A stretch of DNA of 21,318 nt. Source: Jimgerdemannia flammicorona. Taxonomy: Eukaryota > Mucoromycota > Endogonomycetes > Endogonales > Endogonaceae. Position 1 is the first letter of the stretch. The number at the start of each line of letters is the position of its first letter. The stretch lies in contig RBNI01001686.1 of NCBI GenBank assembly GCA_003990745.1, positions 1 to 21,318 of the forward strand, in the 5' to 3' direction. Below, piece after piece: positions 1-9,199 of this stretch. The position numbers and the translations under genes were made by a program. Below the pieces are notes generated by a model. The model was not told where the DNA came from. It saw only the letters and a list, made by a program, of their open reading frames with translations, and did no database searches.

Positions 1-252
1 CTTGGTATCATTAGAAAGGCCTTATTAAGGGCTTTCAAATGACACCAAGATCATCAAATTTGGATGATTATTCATCAAGTTATTGATGTAAACATTTAAT
101 TGTCTAATTTGGAAATCAAAACAATGCCGATTCGAATCTGATTCGAATCTGATTCGAATCCATCCGGATGGGATTCGAATCCCATCCGAGTTGATCTGGA
201 TGGGATTCGAATCCATCCGAATCCCATCCGGATTGACTCGTTTGGAGCACTA
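1..252. mobile_element. MITE-1: right half of a hAT-like fold-back element, cut by the window edge
   Basis: The segment aligns with the right arm of the complete element at 4141-4671: both share the stretch around TATCATTAGAAAG, the block TTAATTGTYTAATTTGGAAATC and the terminus GAGYACTA. The terminus TTTGGAGCACTA is the reverse complement of the left end of the 4141 element (TAGTGCTCCAAA). The left arm lies outside the window. It keeps several CpG sites and is less decayed than the 4141 copy. It ends exactly where family A sequence begins, so it sits inside an A element. No transposase is visible. The hAT assignment rests on the terminal pattern TAGTG, which fits the hAT YARNG rule, and on the 8-bp duplication of the sister copy. 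Confidence 0.75.
129..236. repeat. Palindromic GATTCGAATC repeat cluster in the MITE-1 arm
   Basis: The perfect palindrome GATTCGAATC occurs five times (129-138, 140-149, 151-160, 172-181, 204-213). The first three lie in an 11-bp tandem array, and the others alternate with CCATCCGGATGG-type palindromes. The same subterminal zone of the 4141 element is AT-rich and lacks the repeat, so the array either expanded in this lineage or decayed in the other. The unit resembles a tRNA-type B box (GGTTCGANTCC), but no A box or tRNA body accompanies it. An open frame over 25-216 on the minus strand is only a by-product of this repetition. Confidence 0.8.
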
Positions 253-1290
253 GGTACAGCAGGGCCTATAGTAGCCCATACCTCATTCTGTATACTATAC
301 TCTTCCTACCACTAGAGGGAATCCAGTCATATGCCAATGACTGAAAGCATATGCTCAAGATTTCAATATATATACAAGGCTACATCTGAGCTGAATAGAA
401 TAGCCCCTACCACCCCAAAGAGAATGATAGACAAAGAAAAACTCTCGTCAAAGTATATTATAGTAGATAGGGCCTAGTTCTCTCAGTTGAGGTAAGTAAA
501 AGACTTATACATGAGATGAGAGGAGACCCCCAATACCCCACTACTCAAGCCTGTAGGCCCTGATCACATTGTCATATCAGCTTCTAGTTCCAGTTAAGTG
601 TAGCTAAGATATCTGAAATAGGTAGCCTCAGGCCCCCTGACCCCCCCCAATAACTAGGGCCCAACCTGCCAAATTGCCAAAAGAAGTCAAGAGTGACACC
701 TACCACTTAACTGCTCTGTACCAATTAAAAGGCTCCACTGAAGCAGCATCTGCCCCAGCTCTAACAACTGCCCCCAGTCTGGCACCCTACTGGTTCACTG
801 TAATTGCCCTTCCTCCTATCTGTAATGGCCATCTCCTCTTCCATCCTGATATTACCTGAAAAACAGTTACCTATATCAGAACTGTACTTACTGGGAAGCT
901 TGCCAAAGCCAGAGGACCCCACCATAGATATTGAGGACCTGTAGGTAATCTACACTGGGTACTTGATACCCAAGGTCAGCCAACTCTCTATGTAATCTAT
1001 GATGTACTAAGACAGCACCTTATTGGTGATGACAAAAGGAAGAAAGCACTGCACCAAAATAGATGTACTCCAGATGTAGTCAAAGGTACCAGAAACTATG
1101 AAAAAGTAGAGAAGACACCAATCGGACACCAATAAAGGGGTAACTCATCACCATTACCTCCCTCCTACTGCCTTGCAATAGATATAGCAAACCAACTCAA
1201 GGTAGAGGGGGTAATAATTGTGGAAAGTAGACTCAAAAGATTACCTATCAAACTATTATGACCAGTAAGGTAGCAGAAAAAGGGATACCT
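253..1290 (-). mobile_element. Family A poly-A retroposon, copy A1 (3' end missing)
   Basis: The copy aligns along its length with 6190-6736 joined to 17326-17737 and 18212-18303, the interrupted A2 element. Shared landmarks include GGCACCCTACTGGTT, AAAAAGTGGAGAAGACACC-like sequence and the end near AGAAAAAGGGATAC. In A2 the poly-T tract is on the left, so the family is oriented on the minus strand. The poly-A end of A1 and about 120 bp next to it lie left of MITE-1, outside the window. Differences from A2 are mainly transitions. I recognise no protein; the 61-codon frame at 674-859 (+) is not convincing. A1 is useful because it preserves the unoccupied target sites of Gypsy-1 (near 790), B2 (near 1190) and MITE-2 (near 1145). 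Confidence 0.8.
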
Positions 1291-2568
1291 TTAAGTTATT
1301 AATATTAAGAATTATTAATTTAAAGGGTATAATTATCATAATAGTGAAGATATACTATTATAACTAATGAGTCTATTGAAGACTTTATTCTCATATAGCT
1401 ATATATCATCATTATAATATTCTTATAGATTAAAGTCATTTATAAGGTCTAGCTCAATTTGACTTATTAATTAGTTACTAAGCCTATCAATTTCTGCAGG
1501 AGTTACTTCTCTTATACTACTAATAGTATAAGGTATTCTATAGAGTAATTAGTAGTTATGAACTAAAATATACTATCTGAAAATAGAGATATTATATTCA
1601 TCTATAATCTCTGATAGAGTCAAGCCACTGTTTACTAGGAGTCTACTAGCTTGGTAGTTTCTTAGTATTTGGAAGTGTCTTATAATTTATTGCATTCTTA
1701 TAGCAATCTCATCAGTAGTTTATAAAAACTACTCTATATCATAAGTGTTAAAATCAATATATTCCCAGTTATACTAGTATTGGTAATCAAAGACTGCTTT
1801 CCAAAGAGCTTTATAGATACATTCAGAGGTATGAGCATGATTTGTTTATATTTTAGTTTTGTTTTTGGGAGGTATCTATATATTTGTATAGTTATTATTT
1901 AGATAATTATTTTCCAGAGCCAATTTGAAGAGTATTTATTTATTTACCAAATAAACTATTTTGATATGTGGCAACTATGATTTCATAGCTTGTCATAATC
2001 TAGTTTAGTCTATGAAGTTGCTGGTCTTAAAGATCTTACTAGCTTCTGACATCAGAGGACTGACAATATCAGTAGCTAATTTTGATATATTCTAGTTTCT
2101 ATAATATTATAGACTATTTTAGTTTATGACATCAATGTTGCTAAAGACTAATTTAGTCTCATGCTATTTTTAGCATCCTTAGTCTATTTCTGAGGTGTAT
2201 CCATAGTGATATTAGTATAAGTATATACTAAACTAATATAGAGGCTAGTGTGACTACTATGATATTGCTGGCTGAAGAGGGCTGAAATTAGTATAAAATC
2301 ATTATGATCTCATTAATATTCTTAGTTTTTCTAGTATATAACCTTGCTGGTGACATGAATCTGATAATGTCAGCTTGATGATATCATCCATTGTGATGTT
2401 GGAATGTAATTTTGTTATAAGGAAGAACTGTTTGTAAAAAAAGAAAGTATTTATAGAAGAGAAGTGTCTGTAGAGAGAAATATTTACAGGAGTGTTTATA
2501 AATAAAAAAAGAAATAAAATAGTCTTTTTTGGAAATTTTACCTTATGTTTACCTATTGTTTGCAAGCT
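1291..2568. other. AT-rich intergenic stretch, no supported gene
   Basis: The stretch is dominated by TA, TTA and ATA words and has almost no CpG. It has stops in all frames apart from a 90-codon minus-strand frame at 2302-2574, which begins at ATG and is rich in Phe, Ile and Lys. I see no motif in that frame and treat it as chance. The base composition matches transition-decayed repeats such as A3 and B1 nearby, so this is probably an old element decayed beyond recognition by eye. No LTR end, poly-A tail or target duplication could be assigned. Confidence 0.6.
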
Positions 2569-2664
2569 GTTCATATCTATGGAATATAAGTTTATACTTA
2601 TATTAAAGAGTTTATATCTATAGAATATCAGTTTATACTCATATTAAAGAGTTCATATCTATTA
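2569..2664. repeat. Short tandem repeat, 41-bp period, about 2.3 copies
   Basis: Units start at 2569, 2610 and 2651. Each opens with GTTYATATCTAT, and the first two run through a TTTATACTYATATTAAAGA end, so the period is exactly 41 bp. The third unit breaks down after about 14 bp. Differences between units are mostly transitions. Confidence 0.8.
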
Positions 2665-2989
2665 TTAATAAAAAATATTCATATTTATAGCAAATGTTCA
2701 AATCTATATATATATATTCCTATCTATAAAATATATTCAAGTTTATAATATACTATTGTGAATATATATTAAAATTTATAGATCTCTAATAAACATACTT
2801 AGAACTGAATTATTTTTTTATAATGATACTAATATAGAGTATTAATAGAGTGGGAGAGGTGATCTATAGCCTGTGGACTAGTAGTAAGCAGGTATTAGTA
2901 AGGAGTAAGATTTGGCTAGAATCTGTTTATAGAGTATAGAGATGAGAAGATGGCCTTCTTCTTAGTTTTGGATAGTATGATAGTATTTC
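2665..2989. other. AT-rich stretch, no gene seen
   Basis: Low-complexity AT-rich sequence with short TA runs. No open frame, repeat end or RNA feature could be supported. Confidence 0.5.
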
Positions 2990-3650
2990 TTAAGGAGAAA
3001 TATTATATTGAACTTTAGGTCTAGATACTTAGTAGTTAGTAGAGTATTTGAGTATAAAGAATACTTTAATATCAAATAAGAGAAGAGAGTGGTATAGACT
3101 TCAGAACATTTGTTAGGAGAGTATACTATACTTAATAACTTCTGGAAGACAGTTAGTAATTATCTTGGGTATGGTATTAAGTTAGTAGAGATATAGAGAG
3201 GTAAGATGATCTAAAAGAGAGACTAGTGGAGAATATTAGCAATAAGTAACTTATAGTTAAATAAGTATTAGTAATATATATAAGTAGTATTGACTAGATA
3301 CTAGTAGTATATATTCAAGAATAGACAACAGATGTTATTAGAAGTAAAGATAGTAAGGTGAGAGGAGTTGATAATAGATATACTGTCTGATTAATAGAAG
3401 AGATAGGGTCTCTAGAGAAATTATTATAAACAATTAATAGAAAGAATATATGAGAAGAGTAGAGAGTGAGTTATAATAGTCAACAATCTGATAGTACTTC
3501 AGAAAGAGAGTAGAGAAAGAAGAGTAAGTATTAGGGTAAAATAGAGAGAGGTTAGGTATAGCTACTGGTATAGTATAAAAACTATATATATATTATAAAT
3601 TAGTTAATAAAGGAGTTTAGTATTCTGTAGAAAAAATAAAATAAAATAAA
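2990..3650 (+). mobile_element. Family B poly-A retroposon, copy B1 (heavily decayed)
   Basis: It aligns with B3 near the window end. For example CAGAACATTTGTTAGGAGAG (3102 on) matches CAGAACATTGGCTAGGAGAG near 20821, and the GAGATATACTGATAGA-type block of B3 has a counterpart around 3372. The 3' end near 3615 has TTAATAAAGGAG followed by an A-rich tail with T interruptions (about 3634-3660), matching the AATAAAGGGCAGT end and poly-A of B2. C-to-T and G-to-A changes dominate, and all CpG is gone. The 5' boundary is approximate and no target duplication could be recognised. Confidence 0.6.
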
Positions 3651-3806
3651 AATAAAAATAATATATATAAATTAGTATATAATATACTTTGTAATATTAT
3701 ATAATATAATATAAAGAACTCCTTCTGCTCATTTCATTTATATTATAAAAAGTATTATTATTTATAGTTATAATATTATAATTAATTTTCAATATAGTAT
3801 TGATCA
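3651..3806. other. AT-rich junction between B1 and A3
   Basis: Runs of A and TA (the decayed tail of B1), then AT-rich sequence that may be the unrecognisable edge of A3. No gene is seen. Confidence 0.45.
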
Positions 3807-4132
3807 TTATATATATCTATAATGACTATCTCTTTTCTCATTCTAATACTATCCAAAAAACAATTACTTATATCAGAACTATACTTACTAGAAAGCTCAC
3901 CAAAGCTCAAAGAGTTCACTATAGGCACTAAGAATCTGCTAAAATCTTTACTAATACTTAATATTTAAGGTCAGCCAACTCTCTATACAGTCTATAATAT
4001 ACCAAGATAATATCTTATTGATGATGATAACAAAAGGAAGAAATTGCTACACTAAAATGAATATATATCAGAGATACTAGAAACTGTGAAAAATTGAAGA
4101 AAATACTAATCTGATACTAAAAAAGAGATAAC

Positions 4133-4140
4133 TTATCACT
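4133..4140. repeat. Target-site duplication of MITE-2 (left)
   Basis: TTATCACT flanks the left end and TTGTTACC (4672-4679) flanks the right end. The empty site in A1 reads TCATCACC (near 1145). The left copy differs from the A1 site by C-to-T changes; the right copy by two C-to-T changes and one A-to-G. An 8-bp duplication fits hAT transposition, but the decay makes the exact length uncertain. Confidence 0.6.
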
Positions 4141-4671
4141 TAGTGCTCCAAATAAACCCATCTGAATTGATTTGAAGTGGCTTATAGATAGTACAATTTG
4201 ATATATCAGTATTATTATTTTGATTTCCAAATTAGATAATTAAATATTTATATCAATAACTTAATAAAAATTATCTAATTTTAATAATTATAGTATCATT
4301 TGAAAGCCCTTAAAGAGGTCTTTCTAATGATATCAAGAATATTAAAATTGGATGATATATTGCCAAGTTATTAATAAAAATATTCTTTTGAAAAAATTTT
4401 CAAAATTGGTGAGTCAGATGTTTTTCTTGATAACTTAGCAACATATTATTTAATTTTAATATTCTTGATATCATTAGAAAGACCTTATTAAGAGTATTTA
4501 AATAATACTACAATTATTAAAATTAGATGATTTTTATCAAGTTATTAATATAAACATTTAATTGTTTAATTTGGAAATCAAAATAATAATATTGATATAT
4601 TAAATTCTTTTCAAATTATACTACCTATAAGTTACTTTAAATTAATCTATATTAGCTCATTCAGAGTACTA
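4141..4671. mobile_element. MITE-2: complete 531-bp fold-back (long-TIR) element, hAT-like
   Basis: The left end TAGTGCTCCAAA and right end GAGTACTA (reverse complement TAGTACTC) are inverted repeats. The inversion continues inward: TATTATTATTTTGATTTCC in the left arm appears in the reverse complement of the right arm, as does TCTAATGATATCAAGAATAT close to the centre. The whole element is therefore close to one hairpin with arms of about 200-250 bp. No coding sequence is present, so a transposase from elsewhere would have to move it. It splits A3 at a position found unoccupied in A1 and A2. Confidence 0.85.
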
Positions 4672-4679
4672 TTGTTACC
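4672..4679. repeat. Target-site duplication of MITE-2 (right)
   Basis: TTGTTACC, the partner of 4133-4140; the A3 alignment resumes directly inside it. Confidence 0.55.
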
Positions 4680-5511
4680 ATTATCTCTCTTCTACTATCC
4701 TGCAATAGATATAACAAACCAACCTAAGGTAAAGAAGGTAAAAGTTATGGAAAAGAAACTTAGAAAGTTGTCTATTAAAACCTTATAACCAATATGATAG
4801 TAGAGATATATTATAAGAGAGTTATTTGTTAGAGTAACTGTTACATAGTTCTGAAAGGGTTTTCTAGAAGTTCTGGATATTCTGGAAGACTATTTTCTTA
4901 AGATCAAGATCAATTTTGTATAGAGTATATCTTCTATGCTTATTAATTTCAAGATCAAGTTAACATCTCAACCAAAGTCCTTTTTAAGACTAGTTTTGAA
5001 TGTTCAGGATTTTCCATATTTTAGAAAGTTTAAGAAACTAAGACCAGCTTAGTTGAATTAGCATATTGCTATAGACAATATCCGATTAGGAAATTTCATA
5101 ATGGGGTTAGGAGTAGAATCTAACAGAGAGCAGATTTACTTAAGAGTGGTTTGTAGGTTATTAAATAGGTTTATTTGCTATTCATGATATTGCTATACTA
5201 GGAGTAGTTGTGTGAAGGGATATTTGTAAAAAAAGTACTCAGGAGTTATATTCAGATTGTTCTATGTGTTCAAGTCTATTTGGGTCTGAGATTCTGAGGT
5301 CTGGAGGAGAGAGTATTTATACTAGTAAGAGGCTATCTGGACTATACTAAATATGGATGTAGTACTTAGTACCTTGCTAAGTTGAAATATAGTTATGTAG
5401 TATAAGTGTGATCTGATATATCAAGAGATTATCTGACTGCTGAGTTAGTTCACAGTCATGTCATATAAGGTTAATCAAACTATACTAATGACTGCTAGAC
5501 TATTTATAGAT

Positions 5512-6038
5512 TTAGATACTATCTGGATAGTCTTCAATGACATTACTATTGATGACATTATCTCTGATAAAGTCTGAGCAGTTTTCTAACTTTTGATATA
5601 ATCAGTTTTAAAGATGTCATCACCTCTATCTCTTGCAAAATTAAGGCTATCCTCAGTGATAGTAGTAGTACAAGAATAACAGGTCTTGGTTCTCTTTTTT
5701 TTTGGACTGCTGGTGTATTTGTAAGGACTGGCCATCCTTGTCTAGACCAAGGGCTTCCATTGTCACAACTAGGGGTTCAAACCTCTCAGAAATGATATTT
5801 TCTGTAATCTGAGGCAATTTATAATAGTAATATCTATCATATAGATGGGCTTGAGATTGGTTTTGACAATGTGAGCTTTCTTGAGTTCAGATGAAGCATC
5901 TGTCATTCTCTAATAGAGATGACATAAATAGAGTGAATAGAGTTGTTCAAATGTATTTTTCTTCTACTAAGTAATAAGGTCTTATATGGTTGTAGTGTAT
6001 CTTGGTCTTGAGTTGATAAGTGTGGTTTAAGAATCTTT

Positions 6039-6039
<1 letters not shown>
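5512..6039 (-). pseudogene. Variant LTR-encoded frame in Gypsy-2 (C-terminal part)
   Basis: A minus-strand frame enters from 18321 on, runs through the A2 insertion point and ends at TAA 5512-5514. Its last residues, VIEDYPDSI, match VIEDYPDSA at the end of the Gypsy-1 LTR protein, and the preceding IRDNVI matches IRDEVI. Further upstream the residues (for example QITENIISERFEPLVVTMEA) have no counterpart in Gypsy-1. The in-frame stops are largely TGA, as expected from CGA decay. I do not recognise a domain. Openness here is weaker evidence than in Gypsy-1 because only one copy is available; the shared C-terminus is the main support. Confidence 0.4.
6023..6039. repeat. 17-bp target-site duplication of A2 (left)
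   Basis: TGGTTTAAGAATCTTTG occurs here and again, identical, at 18304-18320. It directly abuts the poly-T tract on the left and the other end of A2 on the right. This is the mark of target-primed retroposition and fixes the outer limits of A2 across 12.3 kb of nested DNA. Confidence 0.93.
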
Positions 6040-6072
<33 letters not shown>

Positions 6073-6093
6073 GGACTCAATGTCCCACAGATT

Positions 6094-6099
6094 TTTATT
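6094..6099 (-). promoter_or_regulatory. Polyadenylation signal AATAAA of family A
   Basis: AATAAA on the minus strand lies 24 nt before the 30-nt A tail, the usual spacing for a cleavage and polyadenylation signal. It indicates that the retroposed RNA was a polyadenylated transcript. Confidence 0.7.
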
Positions 6100-6731
6100 G
6101 GAAGAGAACCTAGACTATATAGGCCAAAACCCTCCCCCACTACCCACCAAGCACTGCCCCCTCATTAACCTAGGCTATCTATTGTCCAGCAGCTCGACCA
6201 TGCCAGGTGCAGTAGAGCTTATGGTGGCCCACACCTCATTCTGCGTACCATGCTCTCCCTACCACCAGGGGAAACCCAACTATATACCAATGACTGAAAG
6301 TGCATGCCTGAGAACCCAACGTATATACAAGGCCATGCTCAAGCTGAATAGAATAGCCTCTGTTACTCCAAAGAGAATGATAGGCAAAGAAAAATCCTCA
6401 TCAAAGTACAACACAGTGGGTAGGGCCTAGTTCTCCCAGTCAAGGTAAGTAAAGGACTTATACGTGAGGTGGGAGGAGACCTTCAATACTCCACTACTTA
6501 AGCCTGTGGGCCTTGATCACATTGCCATATCAGCTTCTGGTTCCAGTTGAGTGCAGCTAAGACATCTGAAATAGGTAGCCTCGGGCCCCCTGACCCCCTC
6601 TGACAACCAGGGCCTAATCCGCCAACTTACCAAAAGAAGCCAAGAGAGACACCTACTACCTAACCATGCTGCACCAATCAAAAGGCCCCACTGAAGCAGT
6701 ACCTGCCCCAGTCCCAATAACCACCCCCAGC

Positions 6732-6736
6732 CTAGC
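6732..6736. repeat. 5-bp target-site duplication of Gypsy-1 (left)
   Basis: CTAGC precedes the LTR start TGTAAG at 6737 and recurs at 17321-17325 after the other LTR end CTTACA. The A sequence reads across the join as in A1, where the unoccupied site is CTGGC followed by ACCCTACTGG. A 5-bp duplication is typical of Ty3/Gypsy integrases. Confidence 0.93.
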
Positions 6737-7095
6737 TGTAAGAGGATTGCTTTTTAGGGTAACTATTACATAGTTCTGGAAGGGTTTTCTGGAAGTTCTG
6801 GATATTCTGGAAGACTGTTTTCTTATGGTCAAGATCAATTTTATATGGAGTATATCCTCTATGCTTATTGATTTCAAGATCAGGTTGACGTCTCAACCAA
6901 AGTCCTTTTTTCGGACTAGTTCTGGGTGTTCAGAATTTTCCGTATTTCAGGAAGTTTAAGAAACTAAGACCAGCTTAGTTGAATTGGCGTATCGCTGCAG
7001 ACAATACCCAATTAGGAAATTTTGTAATGGGGTTAGGAGTGGGACCTAACAGGGAGCAGATTTACTTAAGAGTGGTTTGTGGGTTATTAAATAGG

Positions 7096-7101
7096 TTTAT
7101 T
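7096..7101 (-). promoter_or_regulatory. Polyadenylation signal AATAAA in the 3' LTR
   Basis: AATAAA on the minus strand, about 115-120 nt downstream of TATAAATA at 7216-7223, so it would fall inside R. It is conserved in the 5' LTR at 15651-15656. It is the likely 3' processing signal of the genomic RNA. Confidence 0.5.
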
Positions 7102-7412
7102 CGCTATTTATGATATTGCTATACTAGGAGTAGTTATGTGAAGGGATATTGTGAGGAAGTATTTAGGAATGTTCTTGTGTGTTTGAGTCTTAGATTCTGA
7201 GGTCTGGGGGAGGGGTATTTATACTAATGAGGGGCTATCTGGACTATGCTAAATATGGATGTAACACTAAGTACCTTGCTGAGTCGGAATGTAGTCACAT
7301 AGTACAAGTGTGATCTGATATGTCAAGAGATCATCTGACTGCTGAGTCAGTTCACAGTCACATCATACAAAGCTAATCTAACTATACTATGACTGCTAAG
7401 CTATTTATAGGT

Positions 7413-8509
7413 TTAGGCACTGTCTGGATAGTCTTCAATGACATCACCATCGATGACTTCATCTCTGATGAAGTAGTCATCTAGGAAGAGTGGTTCCTGG
7501 ATTACTTCTCCTTGTTGGCTGAGGTAATAATACATTGAAACTTCATCTCTGTCCCACAGGATAGCATCGTCTGTCTCATATGCTGGGTAAGGTATTAGTA
7601 GATGAAGGAGAGTGCATTGTTTTCGCTTTCATCAGATTCGCTGTCTGCATATCTTCTATAGGTTACAGCACTATGAGTCACAGGGTTGTAGTAAGCTGGC
7701 GGCTGTGGTTCATGTTACTTGTACTCAGATAGTGAAGTTGTTGGTTCAACTTTGAGGGTTGTCTGAAGGTACAGGTTGTGTTCTCTGGTCTCTTCATTAT
7801 AGTTGAAGTAATCGGGGGTGAATGTAGGTTGGTATTTGTATCAGTGGTCATTGTCCCAATAAGTCTCGTATATGGTTATGAACTGTTGTAAGTTCATCGG
7901 CAAGGTTGGCGGTGTGATCAGGGTTGGTAGAGATCCTTGGCTTGAGGTCATATCAGCATCAGAGAGATCATTGTTTTCTGCTTCATCTTCATTGAAGTGG
8001 ATTATATTGTAGACATCCTTCATGGCATATCCAACTTGGGGCATTTGCAGGATGTGGTCATCAGAGTACAGAAAGGTTCTGTCGGTAGTCTGAACATATT
8101 CAAGATACTTGTGGTTGAGTTCTTGTATCATCTCGTCGATTTGACTATAGGACAGAGTAGCAACCATTTCACTGGTAGTAACTCGGAGGTGAGGAATAAA
8201 GGTGCTGTACTCATAGAAGAGTTCTCAGTGTTTGTGAGTGATGAGCTTCTGGTGTTGAGACATCTGGGTAATGTCTGTATCATGGTGGTGTTCAACCATG
8301 TCTTCCAGAAGACAGCCGATCTAGTAGTAGCTTGAGATTTATCTGATCTGGTGGGCCTCATTAAGCATGTTCAGGGTATTCCATCAGGCTTCCATGAAGT
8401 AGAGGGGTGCTAGGCTATCAATATTCATGAGGGGTAGAGGGGGTGTGGCTCAGTTGACAATGGCATTCCAAATATCAGTGCGGATGCGGTTGTAGATCTC
8501 AGTGGTCAT
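7413..8509 (-). pseudogene. LTR-encoded ORF, 3' LTR copy (about 365 codons, decayed)
   Basis: The frame starts at ATG 8507-8509, after an A-rich leader, and ends at TAA 7413-7415. With one missing base near 7610 (compare the 5' LTR copy) it comes to 366 codons including the stop, as does the other copy after two repairs. In-frame stops include TGA at 7841-7843 and a TAA near 7710 where the 5' LTR copy has CGA. Visible features: a Leu- and Tyr-rich middle with EMIQELNHKYLEYVQTTDR, a Pro/Thr-rich stretch (SLPTLITPPTLP), an acidic SESDESE segment and an acidic end EVIDGDVIEDYPDSA. No transmembrane or signal segment is seen. I recognise no family. Confidence 0.6.
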
Positions 8510-8577
8510 GTTTGTGTGTTTGGAAGTTGTGGTTGTTGTTTGTTTTGGTTCTCTCTTTCAATGCATCTCGGGGCTCA

Positions 8578-8587
8578 GTATATATGC
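8578..8587 (-). promoter_or_regulatory. TATA box upstream of the LTR ORF, 3' LTR
   Basis: Minus-strand GCATATATAC, the same as at 17132-17141, about 70 nt before the ORF start codon at 8509. The leader between them is A- and C-rich and free of ATG after the presumed start site. In the 3' LTR this promoter could drive the ORF independently of gag-pol. Confidence 0.5.
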
Positions 8588-8766
8588 ATTTGTTCTTGAT
8601 TGGTAAGATTCTGTTTGTGTGAATCTTGTATTCTGTGACTTCATATTGACTCAGCTTCGTGATCATACAGGTGATTTCCAGATTTGTTCAGAGGTTGTGT
8701 GTGATTTCAGTGGCTTGGTAAGAGGGTGACATGTGATTTCTGTGGCTTGGAGGTTATGTGCTTACA

Positions 8767-8780
8767 ACTCTCCCCTTCTT
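8767..8780 (-). other. Gypsy-1 polypurine tract
   Basis: On the minus strand AAGAAGGGGAGAGT lies immediately before the 3' LTR start, a purine run at the position where plus-strand priming takes place. The identical sequence adjoins the Gypsy-2 LTR at 18616-18629. Confidence 0.85.
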
Positions 8781-9196
8781 AGCTTTCAATGTTCTCGTCA
8801 GGGCCTTCTAATTTTGTTCTAGTGTTGTTATACCATTTGGGAGGTCAAAAGTCTGGTAAAGTCCATTTTTTCAGAAAGTGGCATACTTGTAGTACAGTTG
8901 CCTAATGCATTGGATTCACATATTAAAGAGTCATGTATTCAATGCCATGTGCCGGAAGTGATTCTGACATCATTCACTGCTGGAGAATTTCCTCTAAGGA
9001 ATCTTCTTAAATGTCTACACCTCGTTTCCCACCAGTGGTACAGAGAGAATAGGCTTGCTTTCAGTTTTGCTATTTTTCCAGAGGGTCGGTATTCTTTTGT
9101 TCTGTCTTGCTGAGTTCTTGATTAGGTTTGTGATAATTATAATGTTCAGGAGGGTAATATATACTATATACTGATAGGTGTTAGAGTATTCAGATT
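8781..9196 (-). other. Untranslated region between the gag-pol stop and the PPT
   Basis: About 415 bp with no motif or long sense frame. Small frames at 8898-9113 (+) and 9015-9200 (-) look like chance. In Gypsy-2 most of the matching region (from about 8841) is deleted. A plus-strand tRNA-like stretch at 8880-8953 was examined and rejected. Confidence 0.6.
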
Positions 9197-9199
9197 TCA

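Larger units (their letters stand above)
3807..4811 (-). mobile_element. Family A retroposon, copy A3 (old, partial, split by MITE-2)
   Basis: 3807-4140 aligns with 826-1150 of A1, and 4680-4811 continues the alignment to near the A 5' end (ACCTTATAACCAATATGATAG against the A1 counterpart around 1252-1275). The break at 4141-4671 is MITE-2. Nearly all differences from A1 are C-to-T or G-to-A, so this copy is much older than A2. Its right side is cut by the Gypsy-2 LTR at 4812, and its poly-A half is missing on the left, where B1 and AT-rich DNA lie. Confidence 0.75.
4812..6039 (-). mobile_element. Gypsy-2 LTR, first part (split by A2; continues at 18321-18615)
   Basis: It starts TATAAGAG where the Gypsy-1 LTR starts TGTAAGAG, and it aligns with 6737-7470 up to about 5574 through clear landmarks (TGGAAGACTATTTTCTTA, CCAAAGTCCTTTTT, GATGACATTATCTCTGAT). 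From about 5575 to the LTR end near 18585 it no longer matches Gypsy-1. The LTR would be about 1523 bp after A2 is removed, against 2030 in Gypsy-1. The minus-strand TATA-like AGTATAAATAC is conserved at 5312-5322. In element orientation this is the 3' LTR. The A3 sequence to its left gives no clear 5-bp duplication, because the other end of Gypsy-2 is missing. Confidence 0.8.
6040..6736 (-). mobile_element. Family A retroposon A2, 3' part including the poly-A tail
   Basis: A2 as a whole spans 6040-18303 and is interrupted by Gypsy-1 and B2. Its own sequence is about 1.17 kb plus the tail: 6070-6736, 17326-17737 and 18212-18303. On the minus strand it ends in 30 A residues (poly-T 6040-6069) with AATAAA at 6094-6099, about 24 nt upstream, as in a polyadenylated Pol II transcript. 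I recognise no protein; minus-strand frames such as 6517-6717 and plus-strand frames such as 6020-6430 have no motif, and the latter reads through the T tract. It could be a SINE-like or processed-transcript element moved by a LINE enzyme, or a 5'-truncated LINE. Confidence 0.85.
6737..8766 (-). repeat. Gypsy-1 3' LTR (2030 bp)
   Basis: Its ends TGTAAG and CTTACA are perfect 6-bp inverted repeats. The copy at 15292-17320 matches over its whole length apart from transitions and a few single-base gaps. It contains the LTR ORF (7413-8509), a TATA box for that ORF at 8578-8587, a second TATA at 7216-7223 and AATAAA (tttatt on the plus strand) at 7096-7101. In this position the second TATA and AATAAA would bound R and give the polyadenylation site of the genomic RNA. 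At 2 kb it is long for a fungal Gypsy LTR, which the ORF explains. Confidence 0.95.

Noticed and set aside
129..213. A CRISPR-like array because of regularly spaced repeats.
   Set aside because: Units are 10 bp with 1-bp spacing, far too short, and they sit inside a transposon arm in a eukaryotic context.
2302..2574. A 90-codon minus-strand frame in the AT-rich block.
   Set aside because: No motif, no homologous copy in the window and biased Phe/Ile/Lys composition; chance in AT-rich DNA is the simpler explanation.
6020..6430. A 136-codon plus-strand frame beginning with a poly-Phe run.
   Set aside because: The Phe run is the poly-T tail of A2 read on the wrong strand, and the rest is antisense to family A.
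8880..8953. A 74-nt plus-strand stretch resembling a tRNA: GGCATAC and ATGTGCC as acceptor arms, TAGTACAGTTG like an A box, TTCACAT like a Val anticodon loop, ATTCAAT like a T loop.
   Set aside because: The T arm cannot form without overlapping the acceptor, the anticodon stem has several mismatches and the B box is degenerate. At best it is a decayed tRNA-like fragment within the Gypsy-1 3' untranslated part.
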